From the NCBI GenBank assembly GCA_038503065.1, contig JBCAMK010000005.1, forward strand, positions 1,922,001 through 1,986,000: 64,000 bases of DNA, written 5' to 3'. The translations under genes were made by a program, and so were the position numbers. The notes beneath the pieces were generated by a model. That model ran no database searches. It saw nothing but the letters and a program-made list of their open reading frames with translations, and was not told the DNA's origin. The stretch is from Paragyromitra xinjiangensis. Taxonomy: Eukaryota > Ascomycota > Pezizomycetes > Pezizales > Discinaceae. Shown here piece by piece: positions 1-12,325 of the stretch (within the stretch, counting starts at the first letter, position 1; the number at the start of each line of letters is the position of its first letter).

Positions 1-189
1 CATCACTCGTGCGCGCTCCAGCTTTAATCTGATCCGACTAGACTCGTGCGCGACATCTTTCGGATCGAGCTCATCGTTGTACACGCGCTGCAGCAGCGCG
101 TGGAGGTCCGGCAAGAAATCAAAGGCGTTCGCGGGAAGAGACGTGGGTGCCGTCTCGATGGGAGCCTCAGTGGGGGCGTCGCTGGTCAT
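1..189 (-). CDS. MED9: Mediator subunit 9-like protein (5' part only)
   Basis: This is the N-terminal 63 codons of a gene that runs off the left edge. From the ATG at 189 the reading begins MTSDAPTEAPIETAP, followed by FDFLPDLHALLQRVY and then LDPKDVAHESSRIRLKLERA. A short polar start, an LPxLHxLLxR helix and an LxPKD..xESxRIRxKLxxAR helix are the pattern of fungal Med9 (Cse2), a small coiled-coil subunit of the Mediator middle module that links RNA polymerase II to activators. No intron is visible in the part present. The frame stays open upstream of 189, but that stretch is A-rich and looks like leader. It is divergent from the phosphoglycerate mutase gene. The family call rests on a short stretch; another small coiled-coil protein is possible. 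Confidence 0.58.
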   Translation of the reverse strand, partial: MTSDAPTEAPIETAPTSLPANAFDFLPDLHALLQRVYNDELDPKDVAHESSRIRLKLERARVM

Positions 190-670
190 CTCAGCACTGA
201 TATCAGTTACTTGAGGGGATTTGAGGTCGATCTGGTCGGTGGGAATTTTTATTTTATTTTTTTGATGAACAGACGATGAGGATCGAGAGAAAGTGGCGGA
301 GTGACTGGGCCACTGTTTGATCGGTCTGACGTCGGTCCAGGGACCCGGTTACGTAGGAGAATGCCGGAACGGTGTGTAAACCTGTGTCGGTGGGACGTGA
401 TAAACAACCCACCCCGCTGCTTAGGAAAAAAAACCATCCCACGTTTTTTCGATCTGCCCCTCATTCTGTCAAGCTATTTCTTGGAATCTTCTGCCCTCGG
501 TTTTTTTTCGGTTCCCGGACTTTGTCTTTGATAAAAACATCTGTCTTAGAAATTTCATAGAACTTCTTCTCGGGTCTTTTGTTTCATTTCGTTTTTTCGA
601 GGTAGATAGACATATACCTGGATTGTTCCATTGAGTTGTGAACGGAAAAGAAGTTAGAGAATTAGACGAA
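190..670. other. Divergent intergenic region, Med9-like / iPGM
   Basis: These 481 bp separate two divergent genes and must hold both promoters. The right half has T-rich pyrimidine runs typical of fungal promoters and leaders. I see no clear TATA box or repeat. Confidence 0.5.
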
Positions 671-2540
671 ATGGTTAAGGTTGATCAAAAAGCTGTTCTG
701 AGTATGTTTTATCCTCTGGATCTTTCTTACACCTCCTACACTTTATAGAGACCATAATACTGATGATCACGAACTTGTAGTCGTTATCGATGGCTGGGGC
801 ATCGGTGAAGGTGGAAAAGGCGATGCCATTGCGGCCGCCGACACCCCCAACATGGACTCCTTCAAAGAGAACGCCGATGGCTACACTACGCTTGAGGCTT
901 CTTCCCTCGCTGTTGGATTGCCTGAAGGTCTGATGGGTAACAGTGAAGTCGGACACTTGAACATTGGTGCTGGTCGTGTTGTCTGGCAAGACGTATGTTT
1001 GACCCCACCTACCCCACCTCAAAGAAACCGATAAGGAAAAAAAATGCCAACGAAACTATCTACAGGTTGTCCGCATCGACCAGATTGTAAAGAAGGGCGG
1101 ATTCCCCCAGGTTGTCAATATCAAGGAGTCTTTCAACCACGCTAAAGAGGGGAATGGTCGTCTCCACCTTCTCGGTCTGGTTTCTGATGGTGGTGTCCAC
1201 TCCCACCAGAATCACTTGTATGCGCTTCTTGCGACTGCAAAGGAGATGCAAATTCCTGAGGTGTATATTCACTTCTTTGGTGATGGGCGTGATACCGACC
1301 CCAAGAGTGCTGTAGGATATATGCAGGAGCTCCTCGACAAAATCAAGGAGCTAGGAATAGAGAAGACTGTGAAGCTAGCGACAGCAGTGGGAAGGTACTA
1401 TGCTATGGATAGAGATAAGAGGTATGTTTAAACTTATGAAGCTGTGTCTAGAAGGTAACTAATACATGGTGATAGGTGGGAGCGTGTCGAGATTGCACTG
1501 AAGGGTATTGTCCTCGGCGAGGGTGAAACCTCCGACGACCCTGTAGGTGCTATCAAGTCTAGATACGAGAAAGGTGAAAACGACGAGTTCCTAAAGCCCA
1601 TCATCTTCAACGGTGATGCGGCCAGGGTCAAAGGTATGTCTGACTACCTCATTTGCACTAAAGTAAATCCTCCAATTCATATCACTAAACATCACTCGTA
1701 GACAATGACACACTCTTCTTCTTCAACTATCGTTCCGACCGTGTCCGCGAAATTACCCAACTCCTCGGCGTCGACAACTCCCCACTTCCAAAATTCCCGT
1801 TCCCCAAGGACATCTACATCACCACCATGACACAATACAAGACTGACTTCCCATTCCTCGTCGCCTTTCCCCCACAGCGCATGAACGACGTACTTGCCGA
1901 GTGGCTCGCCAAGAAGGGGGTCAAACAATGCCATGTCGCTGAGACTGAAAAATACGCACACGTGACATTCTTCTTCAACGGTGGTGTCGAGAAACAGTTT
2001 GAGAACGAGGTCCGAGACATGATCTCGTCTCCGCGCGTCGCTACCTACGATCTCGAGCCGAAGATGTCTGCCCACGCTGTTGCTGAGAAGTTGGCGAGCC
2101 GTATCGGGGAGGGCGAGTTCGAATTCTTGATGAACAACTTTGCACCTCCTGTAAGCTTCCCTTTCATCTTCCTTTCAGCTTAGTATTAACAGCCATAGGA
2201 CATGGTTGGCCACACGGGTGTCTACGATGCCGCCGTTCAAGCCGTTACGGCCACTGACGCTGCTATCGGTATCGTCTACGAAGCGTGCAAGAAACACAAC
2301 TACATCCTCTTTATCACAGCCGACCACGGTAACGCCGAGGAAATGTTGACGGAGGAAGGCACACCGAAGACGTCCCATACTACTAACAAGGTCCCGTTCA
2401 TCATGGCCAATGCGCCAAAGGGGTGGAGTTTAAAGAAGGAGGATGGTGTCTTGGGGGATGTAGCGCCAACGGTGTTGGCTGCTATGGGACTTGACCAAGC
2501 GGAGGATATGACCGGTGCGAATTTGTTGGTTAAGGCTTAG
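671..2540 (+). CDS. 2,3-bisphosphoglycerate-independent phosphoglycerate mutase
   Basis: This cytosolic enzyme interconverts 3- and 2-phosphoglycerate, one step before enolase. Six exons join in frame: 671-701, 781-992, 1066-1421, 1476-1633, 1702-2150 and 2199-2540. They give 515 aa, the usual length for the Mn-dependent alkaline-phosphatase-superfamily enzyme. Splicing exon 1 (MVKVDQKAVL) to exon 2 restores IVIDGWGIGEG, the first metal-binding loop. The catalytic serine lies in GLMGNSEVGHLNIGAGR. HFFGDGRDTDP and FNYRSDR follow, with late metal ligands in DMVGHTG and TADHGNAE. The N-terminus shows no targeting signal. The start is fixed by the MVKVDQ exon; an internal in-frame ATG at 852 lies past the first metal site and cannot be the start. 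Only this cofactor-independent type is seen here, as is normal for filamentous fungi. Enolase lies 7 kb downstream on the other strand. Confidence 0.96.
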
Positions 2541-3616
2541 ATTTTGTGTTTAGTTTCTTTGGGTGTTGGGTTTCCTTCTTTTTCATGGGTGTGGATTGGC
2601 GTGAGATACATATATATATGTGGAATGAGAACAAAATAAAGAGTTACGCAAGTAAATTTTGTGGTTCTTCGGGATTGTGCTCTCTGTGGGATTGTCTGTT
2701 ACCTTCTGGATGTGCTAAGAATAATGACGAGTGATGATAAGTGATTAATAGTTTGTGATCCAATCTCATCTCACCAGATTACCATAAGGAGGAAAGGGTT
2801 TCTCAAGAAAGCTCAACAAATTGTGTGCTTGATAGAATAAACAACAGTGCTCTGGGCTATCCGTTGGGTGGGGGTTCCATGGATTCATCTGGTAGTAATT
2901 TTCTAGGGCTAGGTGGAATCAGCAAGCTCTGGGCCCTGAGTGATACTAATAGACACTGGAATATCTATCCTTATAGCTGAGGCTGTGTCCCTAAATTATC
3001 TCTGCTTGTAGGTTCGCTCTGGCGGGGGGGTTTGCATGCATATGCCATGACTCAAGTGGCGCGTGTTTACTGGATAGCTACCGAGCTAAGTCTAAACTGT
3101 GGGCTTTTTTTTTTTTAATAATGAATTTAATTCTGAAACTATATCTTCAAAATAAGGATAGACCCTTTATGGGTATTCATCCTACGGCATGGTTTAGTAC
3201 CAGCCTAACTTAATAAATCCTTCGTTACCCATTTTTGCCCTCTTACAATGTAAGAATACACCCATATATATGAAATAAGGAATCCTGCAGAAAACACAGC
3301 TAAAACCCCACTCCTTCGCTTTTCACAGCCATTTGTAAACATTTACCGCAGCTACCAACTTCCTTCTCACTCATTCCATAAAATAAACAACTGTGGGCAT
3401 AGTTTATCATGATTGTATCGCAGATATAAGTTTCGTAATATTAGTAATAATAAAAGTACTGATAACTATAATCAGCTGCATGTACTTAGTGAAATTGTGC
3501 CGAACTTAGTTCTTTCTCCCCTGATTGAAATATCCAGTGCTACGATGCTTAGTAGCGTGTTGCGGACTAATGGAAGAAGAAGAAGAAGAAAAAAAAAAGC
3601 AACCCTCTTTTCCTTC
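2541..3616. other. Intergenic, iPGM 3' side / prenylcysteine oxidase-like 3' side
   Basis: This region lies between two convergent gene ends. It holds 3' UTR-like AT-rich sequence (a TATATATA stretch near 2610), a T10 run near 3108, and a purine-rich GAAGAAGAAG-A8 tract near 3572-3598. No gene or recognisable repeat was seen. Confidence 0.5.
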
Positions 3617-5612
3617 TCAAATTATACCCTCATACTTCCCTTTCAAATAGTCTTCAAAAGCTATTTTTGGCATCTCCTCTCCACTCTCTTCGTGTGACTG
3701 CTCCTCCGGTGGAGGTGGTCTTTTCCCTCTTTTCCCTTCGCTCATCCACTCATCGACCACCAGCTTCGCTACGTTCCAACCCATCATACTACTCATCTCC
3801 AATGAACTGCTCAACTCCTCGATGCCGGCTGTGTACCAGAAATTATCCTCTAGAACAAGCTCTGCAAAAGAGGTACGCGGGTAGATGTAGGGGTATGCAG
3901 AAGGAAACTATTTCTGATTAGCCACTAACGTGATATGGACAGACCCGTGTTAAACTCACCTCGTGTCTATAGATCCAAGGAACAATGTCTTTTTCCTCTT
4001 CGCTTGCACCCAAGATTTCATGCAGCATCTTCTCCTCTATCCTCTCAGGGGACACAACCTTGTACAAAAATTCCTCAACGATAACACCTTGGATCAATCT
4101 TGGGACCCGCTTCACACTTGTAACAGAGTAGAACCCAACCCGTCCGACTCCCTCAGCCCCAGTTCTTCCGGCTAGTGCCTCCATTTCGTCACCACCCAGG
4201 GTAGTCAAAACTGTTTCTGGCACTTCACCTTTAAGCCCAAAGTATGCTGGCGAGAGTTTACGGCGTGATTTAAAAAGCGTGACGTGAACGGAAGCATATT
4301 CAAGTTCGTCTGGGACGTAGTCTAGGCGGTCTCCTTTAATTTCGAGTCCAGCGAACTGATAGGGTGCCGCGAGGATGACGGTATCGAATTCCTGATAGTC
4401 AAAGTCATCATCTTCCGTCTGTCCCTGGGATGCAACAACCCATCCGCCCCAGTCCATCTTTCTCAGTCCAAGCGCAGTAGTATTAAGCATAACCTCTGCC
4501 TGACTGATTCTCATCATCTCCTCGAATAAAGCCCAATGACCGCCCTCTACAGTCATATCGTCGCCATCGTCTGGCGCCATTGTCATAGCAAGTCCACTAA
4601 TCTGCCCTAGATTCTGTCCAAATTCTCGCCTTGTCCAGGAGGTCACAAGATCCTTCTGAAAGGGGATACCGATCCTATTTTTAGATAGGAGTTGGCTGCT
4701 TGTTAGGGAGGCCTCCTCTTCAAGTTCCAGGTCCCTTACTACGGAAGTGAGAGATGTAAAGGGGAAAAATCGAGGGGAGTAGATTCGGCGGAATTTAGAT
4801 GCAGTTTTGGTTATGAGTGTGTGGGTGTAGCTGGGAGAGTAGCCGTAGAAGTAGAATAATTTGATGGATAGCCACCAAGAGGAAAGGATATTAGAGGGGT
4901 GAGCTTGACGGTAGACGAAAGCTGAACCGTCGTATCTGTAGAGAAAATGAAGGGATTAGTGCGTATATCCTATTGACCTTGCTAAAATTGCACGAGAAGA
5001 AGCAAGGAACATACACTCCCCAACGATCTCCACTTCTCCCAGTCAAATCAGTGTCCACCTTCCCATCAAGCATCACAGGTGTTAACTTCAGTTCGTCAAC
5101 GGTATCAACGAGGTTCTTGTTTGAAGCATGAAATCCCCTCGCAGCAATTTGGACATTTTGATCGTCGACCTGAACTTTACACGTTGATCTCCCGCCAATG
5201 TAGTCATTCTTCTCGTAAACCGTTATGTCCACTAGGATTCCCTTTTGGTAAGAAAAACGACGGACGTTATATGCGGCCGAAGAGCCTGCTGGACCGGCCC
5301 CTAGTCGAAGAAAATCCCATCAGAACTTGTGCTTCTAGCACCTAGAAGGAGATCGGGGGCCCATTTTATACCAATAATAGCGATCTTTCGAACATATGGA
5401 GGAGGAGGCGGGGGTCCTCCCCAGAGTGATACTGCCGTTATTAATAGCACGAGGGCAAAAACCACACCGCAAGCGAGAGTAATGAGAGCCGATAGGGAGC
5501 AGAGAGTTTTGAATATATCAGGCCAGGCAGATTTTCCCCCTTCGCGGGTGGGTGGGTCCCTATTTTTTTTTATTAGCAAGGATTTCTCGTTATATCGTGT
5601 CGGGCCGTGCAT
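3617..5612 (-). CDS. Prenylcysteine oxidase/lyase-like FAD protein, N-terminally membrane anchored
   Basis: Four exons (5612-5372, 5300-5015, 4935-3960, 3907-3617) join to 597 aa. Joining exons 1 and 2 creates the Rossmann motif KIAIIGAGPAGSSAAY, followed by VYEKNDYIGGRS, the FAD-binding start of the family. GVYDGSAFVY comes next, then a long C-terminal half with VSMEGSxxMxxNVAxLV-like ending (here SSLEMSSMMGWNVAKLVVDEW). Prenylcysteine oxidases release free cysteine and a prenyl aldehyde from degraded prenylated proteins, usually in lysosome or vacuole. Residues about 35-65 form one hydrophobic segment, directly followed by six prolines (GGPPPPPPYVRK), so the enzyme is probably a type II membrane protein. 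An in-frame ATG at 5708 would add 32 residues; 5612 is preferred because the extension looks non-coding. It may relate in function to the geranylgeranyltransferase subunit at 59 kb. The precise substrate is not shown by the sequence. Confidence 0.85.
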
Positions 5613-6709
5613 GTTGTTTCTTTCGTTTCTTTCCGTTCGGCACCCCTTGTAGCGGATGGTGAACTGGAGAACGATAGCGATGTCCCACAGATATTTAAGG
5701 CCTCCCACGTAGATCTACATTCGGCAAGCGCTGCATGCAGCCTTGTGTCACCTCAGGGTTTGAGCCCAAGGCGTACAGTCAACTCTCCCTATAGGGTTCA
5801 GCCTATGAGGATGTCTTCTCTTTAAGAATACATGTATGTACTCTCGGTCCTAGAAGGGATTATTTTGTGTATCCCTTACGCTGGTGGTAAAAAGCTGCCA
5901 AATATGCCAACCTCGATCAGGTAGGAAATAGATGATCTTACTGTATTGAGAAGGGTTCTCGCCAGATATGGTGTTTCGTGTACTGAAATGAGACTTTGCA
6001 CTCAGCCACCAAACTCGTTGGCAGCTTCACCAACTTAAGGGATAGCGGTACGAGATTGCTCTAACTTTATATCTTCATGGGAGAGTTGACCGTATTATAT
6101 AGAAGCTCGGTAGTGTCTATCAGCGCTTAGATCATATAGCGTGTAGCTTTTGCCGGTAAGGTATAGGTTCCAAGAAGGATAACTATTTATACATGCGTAT
6201 AATCATATAATATCACTCGGTTTATAGAATAAAAGCCATGGTCGAGCAAGGTGGGAAGAGGGGAGAAAAATTCTAGAAAGAGCAGCATAACATACATAGT
6301 GGTTGGAGGTTTGTAGTTACTTTCCAGCCGAACGGCGGTGATTGGTATAAAGAAGTGATATTACGAACCCAAGAAAGCCCCTAACCTGAATGAAAGCGAG
6401 CAAACCTCCCTACAATCCCAGTGACGTTGCCACAGTATAAGAATAAGGGCACGCAATTAACCTGGGAAGGGGGGAGAAAGGAAAAACAGTTGTGATAGCT
6501 AGTCAACTCCATTTCTCTATTCCGAGCACGTTTTCTCTATGCGCACAAATGTACCTAATGCATATCGGAAATGCTTGTCGATATCCAATTGTTTCCCCAC
6601 CTCTTCCATTTTTCCTTGTTTTTCTGGTTCACATGAAGTCGTCACTGTGGTTCTTATTAGCACTATGCTTGGCCTGGTATATGGCAAGAGGGAAACAATA
6701 GGCTGGAAC
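5613..6709. other. Intergenic with inserted MITE
   Basis: This is the promoter side of the prenylcysteine oxidase-like gene and the 3' side of HCR1. A foldback MITE occupies 5776-6092. The remainder (6093-6709) is AT-rich, with no coding signal I trust. Confidence 0.5.
5776..6092. mobile_element. Tc1/mariner-type MITE with long imperfect inverted arms
   Basis: The left end reads TA then CAGTCAACTCTCCC. The right end reads GGGAGAGTTGACCG then TA, an inverted match with one mismatch in 14. Deeper in the arms, TATCCCTTACGCTGGTGG and AAGCTGCCAA on the left (about 5870-5898) pair with TATCCCTTAAGTTGGTG and AAGCTGCCAA on the complementary right arm (about 6010-6045). The arms therefore extend over about 115 bp with gaps. 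TA at both flanks and a CAG-type terminus fit the Tc1/mariner/pogo superfamily. At 317 bp with no ORF it is non-autonomous. One TACATGTA copy lies inside. No second copy was found in the window. Confidence 0.65.
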
Positions 6710-7728
6710 CTACTCGTCAATGAAAGCGGCTTCACGGTAATCCGTAGTGTCAAACTTATCAGCCTCTTTACCCGCAGATGCCAAAACAGTCTTCTTAGTA
6801 GTCTTCTTCTTCCCACCCTTCTCCGCCGCCTTCTCTTCCTTCTGCTTCTCGTTAGACAGTGTCGTGAGTCCACTGGCTACTTTTCTGATCTGCTCCGATG
6901 GCATCTCCTTCGATAGCTGCCTCACGAACTCCTGTAAGAATAGTGGGTAGTGTGCCTTTCTTGAATTAGCTGTTAACAGTGGCACTAAGATCTCGCGCAG
7001 CTGCACAAATCCATCCTTCGTCGTTGGCTTAAACACCGGGAGCGTGGTTAAATCGATGTTCTTGGTTGGGTCCTCGGGGTCCACAGTGATTATTTTCTTC
7101 TCCCTGCCACCGATGCCGCCACCAGCACCAATACCAACACCACCGAACAGATCCTCGGCGTGCTTGAGGTCAGATTCGATTTGTCGTTGTTGCTCACGCT
7201 CGCGGCGCTCAGCGGGGGTTTCATTCTCGATGGCTTCTCGGTCACGCTCCGCTTTCTCTGCAGCAGCTTTATTGGCAGCGGCTTTTTCTGCTATGCGTTG
7301 GGTCCTTGATTTGTGGTCTGCTGCCGCTTCGGCGGCAGCTTTTTCAGCGGCAGCTTTTTTGGCAGATTCTTTTTTACGTTCCTCCTCGGAGTCATCGGCA
7401 GCATCCCAGGAGTCGAGGACCTAACGGGAATATTTCAGCCAAAACCTTTGAAAAGGTGGCGAGAGGGTTATTTAGGGACAGAGTGAAATGAGAGCTTTAC
7501 TGGGTATCAAAAGAGTAAGCAGAAAATGAAAGGACTACATACCTCGTCGTCATCCTCCTCGTCGTCCCACTTCTTCTTCGACGCGATATGTGCCACAGGT
7601 TTTTCATCCTCGGAACTTTCCTCATCTATGAACAGTGAAACTTTTTGTTAGCTTCTTTGAAGAAAAATGGCTAAAAGCACATGGGTTTGAGCTTCTAACT
7701 CACCCCATTTGTTTGCTGGTGGCGCCAT
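6710..7728 (-). CDS. HCR1: Eukaryotic translation initiation factor 3 subunit J
   Basis: Three exons (7728-7704, 7625-7543, 7420-6710) give 272 aa. The start MAPPANKWDEE, an acidic N-terminus (DDEEDDDEVLDSWD), a central Ala/Glu/Lys-rich coiled coil (KKAAAEKAAAEAAA, then EIENETPAERREREQQ-like sequence) and the later DLFGG motif followed by DLTTLPVFKP are the eIF3j/Hcr1 architecture. The C-terminus is lysine-rich (GGKKKTTKKT) and ends YREAAFIDE. eIF3j is a loosely bound eIF3 subunit that sits at the 40S mRNA entry channel; it promotes start-site fidelity and recycling, and in yeast also 20S rRNA processing. The conserved N-terminal tryptophan of the KW[DE] motif sits at the exon 1/2 junction. 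The length is normal for fungi. Confidence 0.92.
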
Positions 7729-9242
7729 GATTTCTGTGTTCGCTGTTTAAAGAAAGGCTGGAAAAGCACGGGGAAAAGAGTGAATCTTTCAAGAGATGAG
7801 GTTGGGGGATGGTGGAGCCTCTTTTTTTGACTCTTAGCGAATTTGTGGGTGAGGGGCAAGGTATGTGGCGTCAGTGCCTAGGCAGGGTAAGCCCCCTCGA
7901 GTTGCACCAGATATCACTCGACTACTTACACGAGATGTTTGTTTAAAGCACATAATTCCTAATCCGCACTATCTGCCGAGGGGTTTCGGATAGTTGGGAA
8001 TAGTAGATAGCCTGTGTAGACCGCCTATCGCTAGACTTGCAACCCTAGCCCCTGTATGCTTGCTTAACAGACCATCAAGTATTTTTGTCTCGCCGTAAAA
8101 AATTATCGGGTGGCAGTGCATTGATAAGGCTCACCTTATGGTTTTCATATTCAGAATGAGTGGATTAAGTTACATGTGTACAGGGTACTAAGATCACTGA
8201 GCTCGATACGACTCGCGAGTATCGCTATTTTCGTATTTTAATCAATTAATTTAGCAGAAAAGCTATTCAGCTAGATACGTATTGATCAACCCTTCCTCTC
8301 CGGAGCCACAAAAAGCTACCCCAGATCTGCCAAAGAACACTTCTGGCCCTTACTGTATTGTCTACATACCTACCCATACAACACCCACCCGGATTGGAAA
8401 TTCATATCCCAACCTTTTTGGTTATAGTAGGCGCGACCCTCAAGCTACACTGAGTTTGTTCCTTGCTATTGGGTTGTTAATGTCAGTCGGAGGCACTAAA
8501 CATAGACCGCCCAAAAATGGAATATACTATTTTCTAAAATTTCCTGCCGTAGTTATATGCAGGATTGTTTACTAATATTTCAAGTGGCTTCCTGAAAGTA
8601 ACCGGGTTGTTATGTTGAGGAAACGGCTCCTCCGAGCAACGACGATAGCTTCAATTCTAGTGAGTCTCGATAACTACATGCACTTGCCTGCACTGAACGT
8701 AGTCCGAATTCCGTTACTCGGTGCTACTCGGTGCTACTCGGCACACCTATGCGACACATTTCTGTAAAACACAGGTGCAATAGAGACGACTTGATTGACT
8801 AAATTGAATCAACCCTAGTATCGTAATGGGCTGTGCATGTGTACCAGGAGCTTCTGTCGAACCTGCTAGAACCTACCACGGCTAACCCGATTGGGAGACC
8901 TATTCCAACACAAATGAGTCCAATTTATAACGACGGCCTCTATCTTAGTTCTAACAGGGAGGCCATCCACTGGCCTGGTTTTTATTGTCACTTTCAGAGC
9001 TACTGCTGCCTGAACGCGAGGTCGCTTCCGTTAGATCGTGGCGGGAGATCGATCGAAGGCATGGGTGGATAATATTTTTATTTCTTATTCCGCATGCCAC
9101 TAAAAAAAAAAGAAAAGAAAAAGAAACAAAATGCCAATCACTCCTCCCAACTAAAAATAGGCTTCATTGTTTTCTTTCTTGAAAAATCCCTCTTCATATG
9201 ATATCACCAATGTTTCCACTGAAGACATTACAATGACGAGCA
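7729..9242. other. Intergenic, HCR1 promoter side / enolase 3' side
   Basis: This 1.5 kb region has no convincing gene. It contains a 10-bp direct repeat at 8715-8744, an A-rich AAGAAAAGAAAAAG tract near 9105, and near-matches to the TACATGTA palindrome (for example TACATGTG at 8171). Several short ORFs show no coding character. Confidence 0.5.
8715..8744. repeat. Three copies of a 10-bp tandem repeat
   Basis: The unit TACTCGGTGC occurs twice exactly, followed by a third copy, TACTCGGCAC. No function is evident. Confidence 0.8.
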
Positions 9243-11381
<2,139 letters not shown>

Positions 11382-12325
11382 GATGATGATGTTGATGATG
11401 TGTCTGTTGAATGATTATCAATGAACAATCCAAAGGTAAGTTTGCTCCGTAGGAAGGAGTTTATAAAGGGAACCACAACGAGGTCTTCGGGGAAGGGGGA
11501 AATGCGGCAGATTAAACAGCTGAGGGGAAGAGGTAAAAAAACTATCTCACACAGCCGATGAAAACAGCAAGGGTATCGAGCGTGTTTTATGCGTCTGGGC
11601 TATACTGACATAGATAAGACCCGTTTTTACGTAGGGCAGATATAATTAACGCGCGGGGGGTGAGATGAGGGAGGGGAAGTAACCAATGATGATATTTAAA
11701 TTACAATTACGTTTTGTACGTAGTACAGTTTGAGATAAGGGAGATGATCGAGAATTTAAAAAGAAAAATAGACCAGACTCACATCTTTTATTTAAGAGAT
11801 TTAGATCGGATTGCCCTTGCTTTTTATCTTCTTGGTTCCTGATGTTGTTGCTGTTTGTCGATGAGAGAGAATTTGATGAGGTAATGGGACGAGGGGTTAG
11901 TGGGGTAAATTGTTGAGTAAATCGTTTTGATTTCGTCTTCCACTTTCTGCCCCTCCTTCTGTCACGCCAAGAATCACCATCACGTGATTTAGTTCAGAAA
12001 TCACTCGACTCTTTATCCAGCAGGGTTCTTGGTGGGGTAAGTTTATATGCAGATACGGGTGTGCAGTTCTCATAACCCAAGAACCGGGTTGTTTTGTGCC
12101 AGCATAAGCTGGCTAAGTACAGGCATAAATTATGCACCATTATCTATTCCTAGAAGGGCAGTCTCAAGCAAATATGGGCTCGATATCAATTTGCATATCA
12201 CTCCAGAGAGAATTATTTCATTCAAGTGCGTTAAAGGAAATCTTTAGCTGTGTTTAAACAACGAGACGAATAAAAAAAGAAACGAAAACGAAAACAGGAC
12301 CATAAGAAAACCATCTATCAACACC
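11382..12325. other. Intergenic, enolase promoter / pyruvate carboxylase 3' side
   Basis: Most of this 0.9 kb is upstream regulatory sequence of enolase, with T/C-rich stretches read on the minus strand and the TATA element. No gene was seen; the ORF at 12047-12247 has no coding features. Confidence 0.5.
11460..11467 (-). promoter_or_regulatory. TATA box of the enolase gene
   Basis: TTTATAAA lies about 80 bp upstream of the enolase ATG, followed by a CA-rich leader (ACAGACACATCATCAACA). This is the spacing expected for a highly expressed fungal housekeeping gene. Confidence 0.5.
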
